This document shows, piece after piece, positions 52,274 to 63,919 of a DNA stretch of 64,000 bases; the first letter of the stretch is position 1, and every line of letters starts with the position of its first letter. The notes under the pieces are model-generated. The model ran no database searches and had not been told where the DNA came from. It worked only from the letters and a program-made list of their open reading frames with translations. Position numbers and translations under genes: made by a program. The stretch covers positions 2,418,001 through 2,482,000 of the forward strand of contig NZ_AP022560.1 in the NCBI RefSeq assembly GCF_010726085.1, given 5' to 3'. This DNA comes from Mycolicibacterium moriokaense (lineage in GTDB: Bacteria > Actinomycetota > Actinomycetes > Mycobacteriales > Mycobacteriaceae).

Positions 52274-53593
52274 ATGAGCGAACCGCGGTCGTCCGCACCT
52301 GCCGCGAGGCGGTCGCAGATCGTGTCGTGGGCGCTGTGGGACTTCGGCTCGACGGGGCTGAACGCGGTCGTGGTGACCTTCGTCTTCTCGATCTATCTGA
52401 CCAACGCGGTCGGCGACGGGCTGCCGGGTGAGACCACCCCGACGAGCTGGCTCGGCTGGGCGCTGGGCGCCGCAGGCGCGGTGGTCGCGCTGCTGGCGCC
52501 GGCGACGGGGGTGTGGGTCGACGCCCCATGGCGGCGCCGGACCACGCTGGCCGCGCTGAGCGCGATGTCGGTCGCCCTGACGGTGGCGATGAGCGTGGTC
52601 CGCGAGGACTACCGCTACCTCGCGCTCGGCCTGCTGCTTGTGGCTGCCGTCTCGGCATGCAATGACCTTGCCGCCGTGCCGTACAACGCCATGCTGCGCC
52701 AGCTGTCCACGCCCCAAACCTCCGGCCAGATCTCTGGAATCGGTTTCGGGGCAGGCTATTTCGGCAGCGTTGTATTGCTGCTGGTGGTCTATTTCGTATT
52801 CGTGTCCGGCGACGGCGACCACACCGGTCTGCTGAATCTTCCTGCCGCCGACGGTCAGAACGTCCGCACCGCCATGGTCTTCACCGCCGTCTGGTTCGCG
52901 CTTTTCGCGTGTCCGCTTCTCATTGCCGTGCCCGCCCCGAAGCCGGAAAACGTCGCGCCCACGGCGGCAATTGGATTCTTCGGCGGCTATCGCAAGCTGT
53001 GGCGCGAGATCCGCAGCGAATGGCACCGGGATCACAACGTCGTGTACTACCTGATCGCCAGCGCCGTATTCCGTGACGGGCTAACGGGTGTCTTCGCCTT
53101 CGGCGCGGTGCTGGGAGTCAAGGTGTACGGCGTCTCGTCGGGGGACGTCCTGCTGTTCGGGGTGAGCGCCAGCGTCGTCGCCGCCATCGGCGCCATCATC
53201 GGGGGTCTACTCGACGACAGGTTCGGAGCCAAGCCGGTGATCGTCGGCGCCCTGACGTTGATGATCACGGTCGGCCTGATTCTGATGGCCCTCTCCGGCG
53301 TGCTCGCGTTCTGGATCTGCGGACTACTGCTCTGTCTGTTCCTCGGCCCTACGCTCTCCGCCGCGCGAACGCTCATGCTGCGAATGTCGGCTGACGGCAA
53401 GGAGGGCGTCGCGTTCGGTCTCTACACCACCACCGGACGGGCCGTGTCGTACCTCGCGCCCGTGATGTTCTCGACGTTCATCGCCGTCTTCGGCACCGAC
53501 CGCGCCGGTATCGGCGGGATCATCGTCGTGCTGCTGGCCGGACTACTGGGCATGCTCGCGGTGAAGACGCCGGGCCGGATCGCAGCGACCTAA
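52274..53593 (+). CDS. MFS/UMF1-type transporter (Rv2508c homologue)
   Basis: A 439-residue membrane protein with about 11-12 hydrophobic helices. The first helix region 'SWALWDFGSTGLNAVVVTFVFSIYL' and the following 'LAPATGVWVDAPWRRR' loop fit the Atg22-like UMF1 branch of the major facilitator superfamily. Substrate unknown. The ATG at 52274 is 25 nt from the divergent SDR start; the longer in-frame reading to 51974 is antisense to that SDR and rejected. Its TAA stop overlaps the convergent stop by 4 nt. Confidence 0.88.
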   Translation: MSEPRSSAPAARRSQIVSWALWDFGSTGLNAVVVTFVFSIYLTNAVGDGLPGETTPTSWLGWALGAAGAVVALLAPATGVWVDAPWRRRTTLAALSAMSVALTVAMSVVREDYRYLALGLLLVAAVSACNDLAAVPYNAMLRQLSTPQTSGQISGIGFGAGYFGSVVLLLVVYFVFVSGDGDHTGLLNLPAADGQNVRTAMVFTAVWFALFACPLLIAVPAPKPENVAPTAAIGFFGGYRKLWREIRSEWHRDHNVVYYLIASAVFRDGLTGVFAFGAVLGVKVYGVSSGDVLLFGVSASVVAAIGAIIGGLLDDRFGAKPVIVGALTLMITVGLILMALSGVLAFWICGLLLCLFLGPTLSAARTLMLRMSADGKEGVAFGLYTTTGRAVSYLAPVMFSTFIAVFGTDRAGIGGIIVVLLAGLLGMLAVKTPGRIAAT

Positions 53594-54390
53594 CCCATCG
53601 CGGTGCAGATCGTCAGCCCTGCGCCGGTGCGCTGCTCGACCGTGACACCGTTGACCGAGATCGAACAGTTCACCTCACGGCCCACGTTGATGATGCTGAT
53701 GCTCGCGGAAGAGTTTGCGGGCTCCGGCAATTGGACTTCCTTGCTCCACGGAAGCAGAACGTTGAACTCCGTCTGCAACAGTCCGCCGTTGTCGACGTAG
53801 GTGATGTTGATGGCCCGTCCCGAGCCGTCGACGGTGTAGACCACCGTCTCGGTCGCGCGGGGCTCCGTCGGGGTGGCGGTGGTCGGCGGCGTCGACGGCA
53901 CAGTGGGCAGTGGGAGCACCGGGGTCGAGGGGGTGCGCGACGTCGTCCTCGGTGGCCGGGTCGGGGCGCTGGTCTCAGGCAGCGAGGGCGGCGGGGCGAC
54001 GACCGTCTCCTGACGGGCGCTGTTGTCGTAGACGATGACCAATGCGATCACCAGGGCGATGACGGCCAGCACCGCCACCGTGGCCAGCACCCACAGCCAG
54101 CGGGGAGGCTTCGGCTCGTCCGGCGACGGCTCGCCCTGGCCCTCGGGCGAATACTGCCCGCGGCCGTACTCGCCGGTCGCGTAGGGGTCGTAGCCGTACG
54201 GCGAGTAGGCAGGCAGATGCTGCGTCGGGGACACCGAGGCGGGGGGCTGGTAGGTGGCGCCGTACGGGGCCTGGCTGGCGTACGCCGGGTCGGTGTAGCC
54301 CGGGTAGCCACTACCCAGCGGCTGGGGCGGGGTCGGCTCGTCGTGGAAGCCCGACTGCTCGTCACGCCCGCGGTGCGGTGAATCGGTCAT
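53590..54390 (-). CDS. Membrane protein with MmpS-like outer domain (Rv2507 homologue)
   Basis: A 266-residue protein. The N-terminal 95 residues are a Pro/Tyr/Gly-rich cytoplasmic region with several P-Y-G repeats. One membrane helix lies at about 98-122. A Pro/Thr-rich linker leads to a C-terminal beta domain (about 180-266) with the MmpS-type pattern 'VVYTVDGSGRAINITYVDNGG' and a Cys pair. Function unknown; the architecture suggests a tethered envelope protein. The ATG at 54390 follows GAGGTGGG and is preferred over a GTG 6 nt upstream. Confidence 0.87.
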   Translation of the reverse strand: MTDSPHRGRDEQSGFHDEPTPPQPLGSGYPGYTDPAYASQAPYGATYQPPASVSPTQHLPAYSPYGYDPYATGEYGRGQYSPEGQGEPSPDEPKPPRWLWVLATVAVLAVIALVIALVIVYDNSARQETVVAPPPSLPETSAPTRPPRTTSRTPSTPVLPLPTVPSTPPTTATPTEPRATETVVYTVDGSGRAINITYVDNGGLLQTEFNVLLPWSKEVQLPEPANSSASISIINVGREVNCSISVNGVTVEQRTGAGLTICTAMG

Positions 54391-54515
54391 GCCCACCTCA
54401 TGGCTGCGAGGGTACCTGTGCAGGCGCTCAGCCGACCTCCGTGATCGGTATTGCGCCGCTCACGTGTCACTAGCACCACGTTTACCGCCTGCGACCTCGG
54501 TTTACTCTGGGTCCG

Positions 54516-56393
54516 ATGGCTGAGCAGGTTCGCCGCGTCTACGGCGCATCGATGTCGCCGGACGCCACCGCGTTCGCGCATCTCGTCGACGACGGCGGAT
54601 ACCCGCGCGCGGTGCAGCGGTTCCTGCGCGGGTGGCGAGCCAGTAGCTCCCGAGACGTCGAACTGCCCGTCGAGGGGCCGGTGAACCGCGTCGTCCACTC
54701 CGCGGACGGACACTGGCTCGCCTGTGAGGTGGCGCCCGAAGGCGGCAGCCGAAGCCAGATCTGGGTGGTGACAACCGATCCCGACGACCGTGACGCGCGT
54801 CGTATCGATAACTGGCCGGCCGGAACACCCGAGGGCACAGCGGAATTGATCAGTTGGGACGGCACCCGGGTGGCGGCGATCCTGACGGGCGACGACGGCG
54901 TCGGCAGCTCGTGCCTGATCGATCCCGCCGACGGCACGACAGTCGTGCTCGACCGGCGCTCGGGCGGCAGGCTGGTCGACGCGTGGGCGGGGGTCTCCCT
55001 CGTGCGGGTGGGGCCGCGCGGCTACCGCGACCTCATCATGTTGCGCGGGCAGACCGAAATCGCCTTGCTGCCTTACGATCCCGGCTCCACTACCGATAAC
55101 GGGATCATTCTCGACGACCACACTCCCCGCCGACTGCGGGCCGGTTTGGAAGGGGAGTCCTACGAGCTGTATCAACCGGCCAGCGTCTACGGCGTCAACA
55201 GCACCGAGGGGTATGTGCGCGCGCTGATCCGCAGTGAGAACGGCGCCGAGCACGCCAGACTGCTCGAGGTCACCACCACCGCCGACGGGGTGGCCTACCA
55301 GGTGGTCGCCGAACGGCCGGGTTACGAACTCGACGAATTCACCGTCAGCGACGACCTCTCGACAGTGGCGATCCTGTGGAACATCAACGGCGCCAGCGAA
55401 TTACAGATCGTCGAGCTCTCTGACTACACGGCCTACCCGCCGATCCCGCTGCCCGGAATGGTGGCGAGCCAGCTCAGTATCAGCGCAGGCGGTTCGATGT
55501 TGGCGCTGACGGTGGAAAGCCCGTCGATGCCGCCGACGGTCGAACTCGTCGAACCCCGCACGCGCGAATGGGAACACGTCGACCGCGAGCCGAGCCTGGG
55601 CCCCGTGTCGGCCGATCCGACGTTGGAGACCATCACCGCACGTGACGGTTTGACGTTCAGCGGGTGGCTCTTCAGGCCGCCCGAAGGAGTCGAGCAGATC
55701 GGCGCGATGATCTTCCTGCACGGCGGCCCCGAAGGACAGGGCCGGCCCGGATACAACGAGTTCTTCCCCCCGCTGCTGGAAGCGGGCATTGCGGTATTCC
55801 TGCCCAACGTGCGCGGTTCCGGCGGATTCGGCCGCTCGTTCATGCACGCCGACGACCGAGAGAAGCGATTCGCGGCCATCGACGACGTCGCCGATGCGGT
55901 AAACTTCCTCGCCGACAACGGTCACGCGCATCGTGACCGCATCGCGTGCTGCGGGTGGTCCTACGGCGGCTATCTGACACAGGCCGCGCTCACCTTCCAT
56001 CCGGACCTCTTCGCGGCAGGCATCAGCATCTGCGGCATGAGCGACCTCAACACCTGGTATCGCACCACCGAACCGTGGATCGCCGCGGCCGCGTACCCGA
56101 AATACGGGCATCCCGTCAGTGATCGCGACCTGCTAGAGCAGTTGTCGCCGCTGCAACGCGTGGAGGCGTTGACCGCGCCGCTGCTGCTCGTCCACGGCGC
56201 CAACGACACCAACGTCCCGCCGGACGAGTCATTGCAGATGTACACCGCCCTACGCACCCTCGGGCGCACCGTCGAGCACCTGGTGTTCGAGGACGACGGC
56301 CACGAAATCGACAAGCGCGAAAACCGCGCCGTGCTGGTCAAGGCGATGCTCGAATGGCTCCTCACGGCGTTCGCGGCACGTCAGGTGTCGTAA
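54516..56393 (+). CDS. S9-family prolyl oligopeptidase-like serine peptidase
   Basis: A 625-residue enzyme with an N-terminal beta-propeller (about 1-370) and a C-terminal alpha/beta-hydrolase domain. The catalytic triad is visible: Ser482 in 'GWSYGGY', Asp in 'VHGANDTNVP' and His in 'FEDDGHEI'. The oxyanion region is 'LHGGPEGQG'. Such enzymes cleave short peptides, acylated amino acids or esters in the cytoplasm. No signal peptide is present. From memory there is no S9 gene at this point in M. tuberculosis, so it may be an insertion in the shared backbone between the Rv2507 and Rv2506 homologues. Confidence 0.9.
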   Translation: MAEQVRRVYGASMSPDATAFAHLVDDGGYPRAVQRFLRGWRASSSRDVELPVEGPVNRVVHSADGHWLACEVAPEGGSRSQIWVVTTDPDDRDARRIDNWPAGTPEGTAELISWDGTRVAAILTGDDGVGSSCLIDPADGTTVVLDRRSGGRLVDAWAGVSLVRVGPRGYRDLIMLRGQTEIALLPYDPGSTTDNGIILDDHTPRRLRAGLEGESYELYQPASVYGVNSTEGYVRALIRSENGAEHARLLEVTTTADGVAYQVVAERPGYELDEFTVSDDLSTVAILWNINGASELQIVELSDYTAYPPIPLPGMVASQLSISAGGSMLALTVESPSMPPTVELVEPRTREWEHVDREPSLGPVSADPTLETITARDGLTFSGWLFRPPEGVEQIGAMIFLHGGPEGQGRPGYNEFFPPLLEAGIAVFLPNVRGSGGFGRSFMHADDREKRFAAIDDVADAVNFLADNGHAHRDRIACCGWSYGGYLTQAALTFHPDLFAAGISICGMSDLNTWYRTTEPWIAAAAYPKYGHPVSDRDLLEQLSPLQRVEALTAPLLLVHGANDTNVPPDESLQMYTALRTLGRTVEHLVFEDDGHEIDKRENRAVLVKAMLEWLLTAFAARQVS

Positions 56394-56490
56394 CCCGTTC
56401 GTTGTCATCGACAGGTTTGAAGAATTATCTGCTGGGTAAACACGCTGCGTGCGCACCGATTTGGGGCGCAGTTGAAGATGGAGGCGCAGC

Positions 56491-56700
56491 ATGCGAGGCG
56501 GTGGGCTACTCGGCGTTTTGGTGCTCATCTGGTTGCTGATCGGCGCTTTTGCGGCGTATCAGCGCGGTTACTTTGAAACTGGCGCAACCAACTGCGCGAC
56601 AACGGGAAGCATCGCTCTCACCGTTGTCGTCGGCCCGCTCAACTATGCGGGCGTCAATCCGAAGGTAACGGACTGCAATATCCCGCAGCCAAGTCAATAG
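56491..56700 (+). CDS. Small membrane protein, 69 residues
   Basis: A 69-residue protein with one hydrophobic helix at about 6-25 and a second hydrophobic stretch at about 40-50, with two Cys in the outer part ('TNCATT' and 'TDCNIP'). GGAGG lies 7 nt upstream of the ATG. It precedes another small membrane protein by 37 nt and may be co-transcribed with it. No function recognised. Confidence 0.65.
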   Translation: MRGGGLLGVLVLIWLLIGAFAAYQRGYFETGATNCATTGSIALTVVVGPLNYAGVNPKVTDCNIPQPSQ

Positions 56701-56737
56701 CCCACTGGCAGTTGGCATTTCAAGAGAAGGAGTAACG

Positions 56738-56893
56738 ATGATCATCCTTGGAGTCATCCTCGCCGTGCTCGGCTGGATCCTCGGTATCAGCGTCCTGACG
56801 ACGATCGGTGTCATTCTGGTCGTCATCGGTGCCGTCTTCTGGATTCTCGGATCCGTCGGACGTCCCGTCGGTGGCCGCCGAGCCTGGTACTAG
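56738..56893 (+). CDS. DUF6131-like small membrane protein, 51 residues
   Basis: A 51-residue, very hydrophobic protein: 'MIILGVILAVLGWILGI' starts the first helix and 'IGVILVVIGAVFWILGSVGR' the second, ending in 'PVGGRRAWY'. This helix pair and the basic GGRR-x-W-Y tail fit the DUF6131 family as I recall it. AGAAGGAG lies 6 nt before the ATG, one of the best ribosome sites in the window. Its TAG stop shares the tetranucleotide CTAG with the stop of the convergent bkaR gene. It is short enough to be missed by automated annotation. Confidence 0.78.
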   Translation: MIILGVILAVLGWILGISVLTTIGVILVVIGAVFWILGSVGRPVGGRRAWY

Positions 56894-57525
56894 TCGCTCA
56901 CGCTCGGCGCGGCCGAGGTCAACGCAGCAACCGTCATCGCACGAAGGATGGCCCGCTCGTTGACCTCGGCCTTTTTAGTGGCATTCGGCTTCACCGAATG
57001 TGGAGTCGAATTCAACAGTCCGAACGTTGCGTGCGCCATCATCCGGGCATTGTCTTCGGCCAGCGACGGGTTCAGCTGCCGCAGGACATCCACCCAGATC
57101 TCGACGTACTGACGCTGGGCCTTGCGGACCTGACGTTTGGCCGTCGGCGGGAGGTTGGGAAGGTCGCGATCCTGGATGCGGATCAGATCCGATTCGCCCA
57201 GTGCGAAGTCGAGATGGAAGTCGATCAGTCCGTCCAACGCCGAGCGGGGATCCTTGGCATGCGCGACGACGTCCGTGGCGCCGGCAAGGAGTCGAGTGCT
57301 GATGCCGACCAGCAACTCGACGAGCATCGCCTCCTTGTTGGGGAAGTGACGGTAAATCGCGGGTCCGCTGACGCCTGCGGCCGCCCCGATGTCCTCCAGT
57401 CGTACCGCCAGATAGCCGCGTTCGGCCACCAGGCGTTCGGCCGCAGCGATCAACTGCGAGCGCCGGTCGGATTTGGCCCGGCTGCGGCGCGTCGCGGTGA
57501 TGACAGGCTCCGAAGCGGAGGCCAT
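56890..57525 (-). CDS. bkaR: TetR-family repressor of branched-chain catabolism (BkaR homologue)
   Basis: A 211-residue TetR regulator. The HTH domain at about 18-62 includes 'LIAAAERLVAERGYLAVRLE' and 'GVSGPAIYRHFPNKEAM'. It is divergent from accD1 and is the positional homologue of Rv2506, reported as BkaR, a repressor of branched-chain keto-acid genes in mycobacteria. The ATG at 57525 is preferred over a GTG at 57531 because GGAGGG then lies 5 nt away. The large palindrome at 57558-57598 is its evident operator. A CoA thioester or related intermediate is the likely effector, by family inference. Confidence 0.9.
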   Translation of the reverse strand: MASASEPVITATRRSRAKSDRRSQLIAAAERLVAERGYLAVRLEDIGAAAGVSGPAIYRHFPNKEAMLVELLVGISTRLLAGATDVVAHAKDPRSALDGLIDFHLDFALGESDLIRIQDRDLPNLPPTAKRQVRKAQRQYVEIWVDVLRQLNPSLAEDNARMMAHATFGLLNSTPHSVKPNATKKAEVNERAILRAMTVAALTSAAPSVSD

Positions 57526-57557
57526 GTGCACCCTCCAACGGACTGGTGGACATTTCG

Positions 57558-59171
<1,614 letters not shown>

Positions 59172-59175
59172 TGAC

Positions 59176-61176
59176 GTGACCGTATTCGACACTGTCCTCA
59201 TTGCCAACCGCGGCGAGATCGCGGTGCGCGTCATCCGCACGTTGCGTGCGATGGGCATCCGCTCGGTCGCGGTCTTCAGCGACGCTGACGCCGGCGCCAG
59301 GCACGTCGCCGAGGCCGATGTGGCCGTCAACATCGGGCCCGCCGCGGCGAGGGAGAGCTATCTCAACATCGACGCCGTCATCGCCGCGGCGCAACGCACT
59401 GGAGCTCAGGCGGTCCATCCGGGATACGGGTTCCTCTCGGAGAACGCGCAATTCGCGGCCGCGCTGAACGCGGCGGGCATCGTCTTCATCGGCCCGCCGG
59501 CCACGGCGATCGAGACCATGGGCGACAAGATCGCGGCGAAGGCCGCGGTGTCGGCCTTCGGCGTTCCGGTCGTCCCCGGTGTGTCCCGCCCCGGCCTGAC
59601 CGACGCCGATCTGATCGCCGGCGCAGAGGAGGTCGGGTATCCGGTCCTCGTCAAACCGTCTGCCGGAGGTGGCGGCAAGGGCATGCGCGTCGTACATGAG
59701 CCATCGGAGTTGGCGTCCGCGCTCGCCAGCGCGCGCCGCGAGGCCGGTGCCGCGTTCGGCGACGACACGTTGTTCCTCGAGCGCTTCGTGCTGAACCCGC
59801 GCCACATCGAGGTGCAGGTGCTGGCTGACACCTACGGCAATGTGGTGCACCTCGGCGAGCGCGAGTGCAGCCTGCAGCGCAGGCACCAGAAGGTGATCGA
59901 AGAGGCGCCCTCGCCGCTGCTGGATGCGGCGACGCGGGAGCGGATCGGCGCCGCGGCCTGCAATACGGCCCGTAGCGTGGACTACACCGGCGCAGGCACG
60001 GTCGAGTTCATCGTGTCGGCGGACCGGCCCGACGAATTCTTCTTCATGGAGATGAACACCCGGCTGCAGGTGGAGCATCCGGTGACCGAGATGGTCACCG
60101 GCATCGACCTTGTCGAGCAGCAGGTGCTCATCGCAGCCGGTCACAAGCTGCCCATCGCGCAACACGACGTCGCCCTGACCGGGCACGCGATCGAGGCGCG
60201 CGTGTATGCCGAGGATCCGGGCCGCGGCTTCCTGCCGACCGGCGGCACCGTGCTCGGCCTGGTCGAACCCGCCGGACGAGGGGTCCGTGTGGACTCCGGG
60301 CTGGCCCGCGGCACTGTGGTCGGCAGCGACTACGACCCGATGCTGTCGAAGGTCATCGCGCACGCCGACGACCGGGCCGCCGCCATCCGCGCACTCGATG
60401 CGGCGCTGGCGCAGACCGCTGTGCTTGGGGTCGGCACGAACATCGAGTTCCTCCGGTTCCTGTTGGCCGACGCCGATGTCGTCGCGGGCGACCTCGATAC
60501 CGGACTGCTCGATCGCCGGATGCCCGACTTCACGCCCGCCGAGCCCGGGGACCGTGAGCTGATCGCTGCGGCGGCGTACAAATGGCTGCGCAAATGGGCC
60601 GTCCCGGTCGGCGATCTGTGGGCCGTGCCGTCGGGCTGGCGGATGGGGCAGCCTGCGCCGGCCACGTTCCGGCTGCACTCCGGTGACCGCACCGACCACG
60701 TCTACCTCACCGGGACGCCGAGCGCCGCGACCGCCGCCGTCGAACACGGTGAAACCCATACGCTGTCAGCGACTCTGGACGGAGAGCTGCTCGCGCTGAC
60801 GTTGGATGGCTTGCGGACCGAGTTCGTGGTCGCGGCTACCGACGGGCAGATCTGGTTGTCCGGTGCCGGACTCACCATCGTCATCGAAGAGGTTCGCGAG
60901 GCACCGGTACGGCCCGACGACGAACTGAGCGGCGATGCCGAGCTGACCAGCCCCATGCCGGGTTCGGTTGTCGCGGTGGGTGTTTCCGACGGGCAGCAGG
61001 TGGACGCGGGAACCGTCGTGGTGACCGTGGAGGCCATGAAGATGGAACACGCCCTCACCGCACCCGTCGACGGCGTGGTGGAACTACTCGTCGCCGTGGG
61101 CGACCAGGTCAAGGTGGGTCAGCCGTTGGCGAAGGTCATCGTGGCGGCCACCGCAACGCAGGAGGAACAGTCATGA
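59176..61176 (+). CDS. accA1: Acyl-CoA carboxylase alpha subunit (biotin carboxylase plus carrier)
   Basis: A 666-residue subunit. The biotin carboxylase part (1-450) shows '[11 protein letters not shown]' at the start, the glycine-rich ATP loop '[12 protein letters not shown]', '[12 protein letters not shown]'-like '[12 protein letters not shown]' and '[15 protein letters not shown]'. A linker domain runs to about 590. The carrier domain ends the protein with biotinylated Lys622 in 'EAMKMEHAL'. It uses ATP and bicarbonate to charge biotin for AccD1. Its last codons overlap the fadE19 ATG (ATGA). Confidence 0.95.
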   Translation: MTVFDTVLIANRGEIAVRVIRTLRAMGIRSVAVFSDADAGARHVAEADVAVNIGPAAARESYLNIDAVIAAAQRTGAQAVHPGYGFLSENAQFAAALNAAGIVFIGPPATAIETMGDKIAAKAAVSAFGVPVVPGVSRPGLTDADLIAGAEEVGYPVLVKPSAGGGGKGMRVVHEPSELASALASARREAGAAFGDDTLFLERFVLNPRHIEVQVLADTYGNVVHLGERECSLQRRHQKVIEEAPSPLLDAATRERIGAAACNTARSVDYTGAGTVEFIVSADRPDEFFFMEMNTRLQVEHPVTEMVTGIDLVEQQVLIAAGHKLPIAQHDVALTGHAIEARVYAEDPGRGFLPTGGTVLGLVEPAGRGVRVDSGLARGTVVGSDYDPMLSKVIAHADDRAAAIRALDAALAQTAVLGVGTNIEFLRFLLADADVVAGDLDTGLLDRRMPDFTPAEPGDRELIAAAAYKWLRKWAVPVGDLWAVPSGWRMGQPAPATFRLHSGDRTDHVYLTGTPSAATAAVEHGETHTLSATLDGELLALTLDGLRTEFVVAATDGQIWLSGAGLTIVIEEVREAPVRPDDELSGDAELTSPMPGSVVAVGVSDGQQVDAGTVVVTVEAMKMEHALTAPVDGVVELLVAVGDQVKVGQPLAKVIVAATATQEEQS

Positions 61177-62333
61177 CCGATTTTCTCGCGACGGGCCTGT
61201 TGCCCGATCACTATGAGCAGCTCGCCAAGACGGTCCGCGACTTCGCGCAGAGCGTGGTCGCCCCGGTCGCCGCCAAGCACGACGAGGAGCACTCCTTCCC
61301 GTACGAGGTCGTCGCGGGCATGGCCGACATGGGGCTGTTCGGTCTGCCCTTCCCCGAGGAGTACGGCGGCATGGGCGGCGACTACTTCGCGCTGTGCCTG
61401 GCGTTGGAGGAACTCGGCAAGGTCGATCAGAGTGTGGCGATCACGCTGGAGGCCGGAGTTTCGCTGGGCGCCATGCCCGTTTACCGCTTCGGCAACGAGC
61501 AGCAGAAGCAGGAATGGCTGCCGCTGCTGGCGAGCGGCAAGGCGCTCGGCGCATTCGGTCTCACGGAGGCGGGTGGTGGCACCGACGCGGGCGCGACCAA
61601 GACGACGGCCAAGCTCGACGACGGGCACTGGATCATCAACGGCTCCAAGCAGTTCATCACCAACTCGGGCACCGACATCACCAAGCTGGTGACAGTCACC
61701 GCGGTGACGGGCGAAGTGGACGGCAAGAAAGAGATCTCGTCGATTCTGGTTCCCGTTCCCACACCGGGATTCACCGCCGAGCCCGCCTACAACAAGGTCG
61801 GCTGGAACGCGTCGGACACCCACCCGCTGAGCTTCGACGACGTGCGTGTGCCGCAGGAGAACCTGCTGGGTGAACGCGGACGCGGCTACGCCAACTTCCT
61901 GCGCATCCTCGACGAGGGACGGATTGCCATCGCCGCGTTGTCGGTCGGCGCCGCGCAGGGCTGCGTCGACGAATGTGTGAAGTACTCCAAGGAGAGGGAG
62001 GCCTTCGGTCAGAAGATCGGCGCCTACCAGGCGGTCTCGTTCAAGATCGCACGAATGGAAGCACGCGCGCATTCCGCTCGCACCGCGTACTACGACGCCG
62101 CTGCGCTGATGTTGGCGGGCAAGCCGTTCAAGAAGGCCGCAGCCATCGCCAAACTGGTGGCCAGTGAGGCGGCCATGGACAACGCGCGCGATGCGACGCA
62201 GGTCTTCGGCGGCTACGGCTTCATGAACGAGTATTCTGTCGCCCGGCATTACCGCGACAGCAAGATTCTCGAAATCGGTGAGGGGACAACAGAAGTGCAG
62301 TTGATGCTGATCGCCCGAGAGGCCGGCCTGTGA
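61173..62333 (+). CDS. fadE19: Acyl-CoA dehydrogenase (isovaleryl/2-methylbutyryl-CoA type)
   Basis: A 386-residue flavoprotein of the short-chain acyl-CoA dehydrogenase group. FAD- and substrate-binding signatures are '[19 protein letters not shown]' and '[20 protein letters not shown]', then the terminal '[19 protein letters not shown]'. In leucine breakdown it makes 3-methylcrotonyl-CoA, the substrate of the carboxylase encoded just upstream. Substrate choice is inferred from the operon and from the M. tuberculosis FadE19 homologue. Both ends overlap neighbours by 4 nt, so the operon is tightly coupled. Confidence 0.93.
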   Translation: MTDFLATGLLPDHYEQLAKTVRDFAQSVVAPVAAKHDEEHSFPYEVVAGMADMGLFGLPFPEEYGGMGGDYFALCLALEELGKVDQSVAITLEAGVSLGAMPVYRFGNEQQKQEWLPLLASGKALGAFGLTEAGGGTDAGATKTTAKLDDGHWIINGSKQFITNSGTDITKLVTVTAVTGEVDGKKEISSILVPVPTPGFTAEPAYNKVGWNASDTHPLSFDDVRVPQENLLGERGRGYANFLRILDEGRIAIAALSVGAAQGCVDECVKYSKEREAFGQKIGAYQAVSFKIARMEARAHSARTAYYDAAALMLAGKPFKKAAAIAKLVASEAAMDNARDATQVFGGYGFMNEYSVARHYRDSKILEIGEGTTEVQLMLIAREAGL

Positions 62334-62818
62334 GCGACAAGCGAATAGTCGTCCAGCGCGGCCTGTGGTACGAGGAGTTCGAGACCGGGGTGCTGTACCA
62401 GCACCGCCCTGGCCGCACCATCACCGAAGCGGACAACGTCCTGTTCACCACCCTGACCATGAACACCCAGGCGTTGCACCTCGATGCGGCGTTTTCCGAC
62501 GCGCTGCCGCCGTTCAACCAGCGCCTGGTGAATTCGATGTTCACGTTGTCGACGCTGGTCGGTCTGTCGGTGGCGCAGCTGACGCAGGGCACGATCGTCG
62601 GAAATCTCGGATTCGGTGAAGTCGCCTTCCCGAAGCCGCTTTTCCACGGCGACACGCTCTACGCCGAGACCGAGGTCACCGACAAGCGGGAATCGAAGAG
62701 CAGGCCGGGGGAGGGCATCGTCACCTTCTCGCACATCGGCCGCAACCAGCACGGCGACATCGTCGCGACCGCATCCCGCAAGACGATGGTGCGCAAGCGT
62801 CCCGAAGGGGCGGCCTGA
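62330..62818 (+). CDS. MaoC-family hydratase (Rv2499c homologue)
   Basis: A 162-residue hot-dog-fold protein. The hydratase-2 motif region 'TEADNVLFTTLTMNTQALHLD' at about 33-52 carries the catalytic Asp and His, and 'FPKPLFHGDTLYAETEV' begins the later strand. In this operon it is likely the hydratase acting on itaconyl-CoA or 3-methylglutaconyl-CoA, giving the hydroxyacyl-CoA that CitE cleaves. The start GTG overlaps the fadE19 stop. A dehydratase of unsaturated acyl-CoA in general is the safer call. Confidence 0.88.
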   Translation: MSDKRIVVQRGLWYEEFETGVLYQHRPGRTITEADNVLFTTLTMNTQALHLDAAFSDALPPFNQRLVNSMFTLSTLVGLSVAQLTQGTIVGNLGFGEVAFPKPLFHGDTLYAETEVTDKRESKSRPGEGIVTFSHIGRNQHGDIVATASRKTMVRKRPEGAA

Positions 62819-62819
62819 C

Positions 62820-63638
62820 ATGTCGTTGGGGAACAACGGTCCGGCATGGCTGTTCTGCCCGGCCGACCGGCCGGAGCGATTCGAAAAGGCCGCCGCCGCA
62901 GCCGATGTCGTCATCCTTGACCTCGAGGACGGCGTGGCCGCCAAGGACAGGCCCGCCGCGCGCCAAGCACTCATCGACACCCCGCTGGACCCGACTCGCA
63001 CCGTGGTGCGGATCAACCCGAGCGCGACGGCTGACCATCAGCTCGATCTCGACGCGCTGGCTCGCACCGACTACAGCGTCGTGATGCTGGCGAAGACGGA
63101 ATCGCCCCGGCAGGTGCGCGACCTCGCGCCGCGCGAGGTGGTCGTGCTGATCGAGACTCCGCTGGGCGCGATCGAGGTCAACGAGTTGGCGCGGATGGAC
63201 AATGCGTTCGCCGTGATGTGGGGGGCCGAGGATCTCTTCGCCGCCACGGGCGGCACGGCCAACCGCTGGCCGGATGGTAGCTACCGCGATGTGGCCAAGC
63301 ATGTGCGATCGCAGAGCCTGCTGGCCGCCAAGGCGTTCGGGAAGCTCGCCCTGGACTCGGTGTACATCGACATCAAGGATCTCGACGGGTTGCGGGCCGA
63401 GAGCGACGATGCCGTCGCCGTCGGGTTCGACGCCAAGGTCGCCATCCATCCGACGCAGGTCGCGGTGATCCGGTCGGCGTACGCGCCGACCGATGAAGAG
63501 GTCGACTGGGCGCGCCGGGTGCTCGAGACCGCCGCATCGGAGCGCGGCGTGTTCCAGTTCGAAGGGCAGATGGTGGACATGCCGGTCCTGCGACGGGCCG
63601 AACGCATCATGGCCCTCGCACCGCAAAATCCCGCCTAG
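62820..63638 (+). CDS. citE: CitE-like beta-hydroxyacyl-CoA lyase (Rv2498c homologue)
   Basis: A 272-residue lyase of the HpcH/HpaI-CitE fold. Conserved parts are 'LFCPADRPERFEKA', 'VILDLEDGVAAKDR' (Glu, Asp for Mg2+), 'VRINP', 'VVLIETPLGAIE' and 'MWGAEDLFAATGG'. No CitD/CitF genes are present, so it is not a citrate lyase. The M. tuberculosis homologue was reported to cleave (S)-citramalyl-CoA and HMG-CoA-type substrates in itaconate dissimilation and leucine catabolism, which fits this operon. The start is 1 nt after the hydratase stop. An inverted repeat follows the gene. Confidence 0.92.
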   Translation: MSLGNNGPAWLFCPADRPERFEKAAAAADVVILDLEDGVAAKDRPAARQALIDTPLDPTRTVVRINPSATADHQLDLDALARTDYSVVMLAKTESPRQVRDLAPREVVVLIETPLGAIEVNELARMDNAFAVMWGAEDLFAATGGTANRWPDGSYRDVAKHVRSQSLLAAKAFGKLALDSVYIDIKDLDGLRAESDDAVAVGFDAKVAIHPTQVAVIRSAYAPTDEEVDWARRVLETAASERGVFQFEGQMVDMPVLRRAERIMALAPQNPA

Positions 63639-63643
63639 CCCGA

Positions 63644-63696
63644 GCGATTTGTGTGCGTTTAGGAGCGCTCACCGCAACTGAGCGCACACAAATCGC
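63644..63696. terminator. Inverted repeat after citE
   Basis: GCGATTTGTGTGCG (63644-63657) and CGCACACAAATCGC (63683-63696) pair perfectly over 14 bp. A competing inner pair, GCGCTCA (63665-63671) with TGAGCGC (63680-63686), overlaps it. It lies 5 nt after the citE stop and has no T-tract, so termination is likely but not certain. Confidence 0.5.
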
Positions 63697-63919
63697 AAGG
63701 CCTCGACACGGCTCGCAGTCAGCCGGGCGTCCTCCGATGCGAAGGCATAATGGAGATTGCCCCAGTACTGGGGCGCCCAGAGCGCATCGTCGCGTTGGCG
63801 CCACACCCCGGTCGCCAACGAACGAGCCTCCCACCAGGGGTTTTGCTCTGATCGCCTCCGTGCTGAGCACCTCAGTCGCCTGACGGCGTGATCCGCCGCC
63901 AGTGACCCTAGGAGGCGGT
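63697..63919. other. Intergenic region before bkdA
   Basis: No convincing gene is visible on the plus strand. A minus-strand frame from 63959 to 63669 ends with a protein-like stretch ('WAPQYWGNLHYAF'), but it overlaps both the citE-end hairpin and the bkdA start, so it is at most a remnant. Confidence 0.4.
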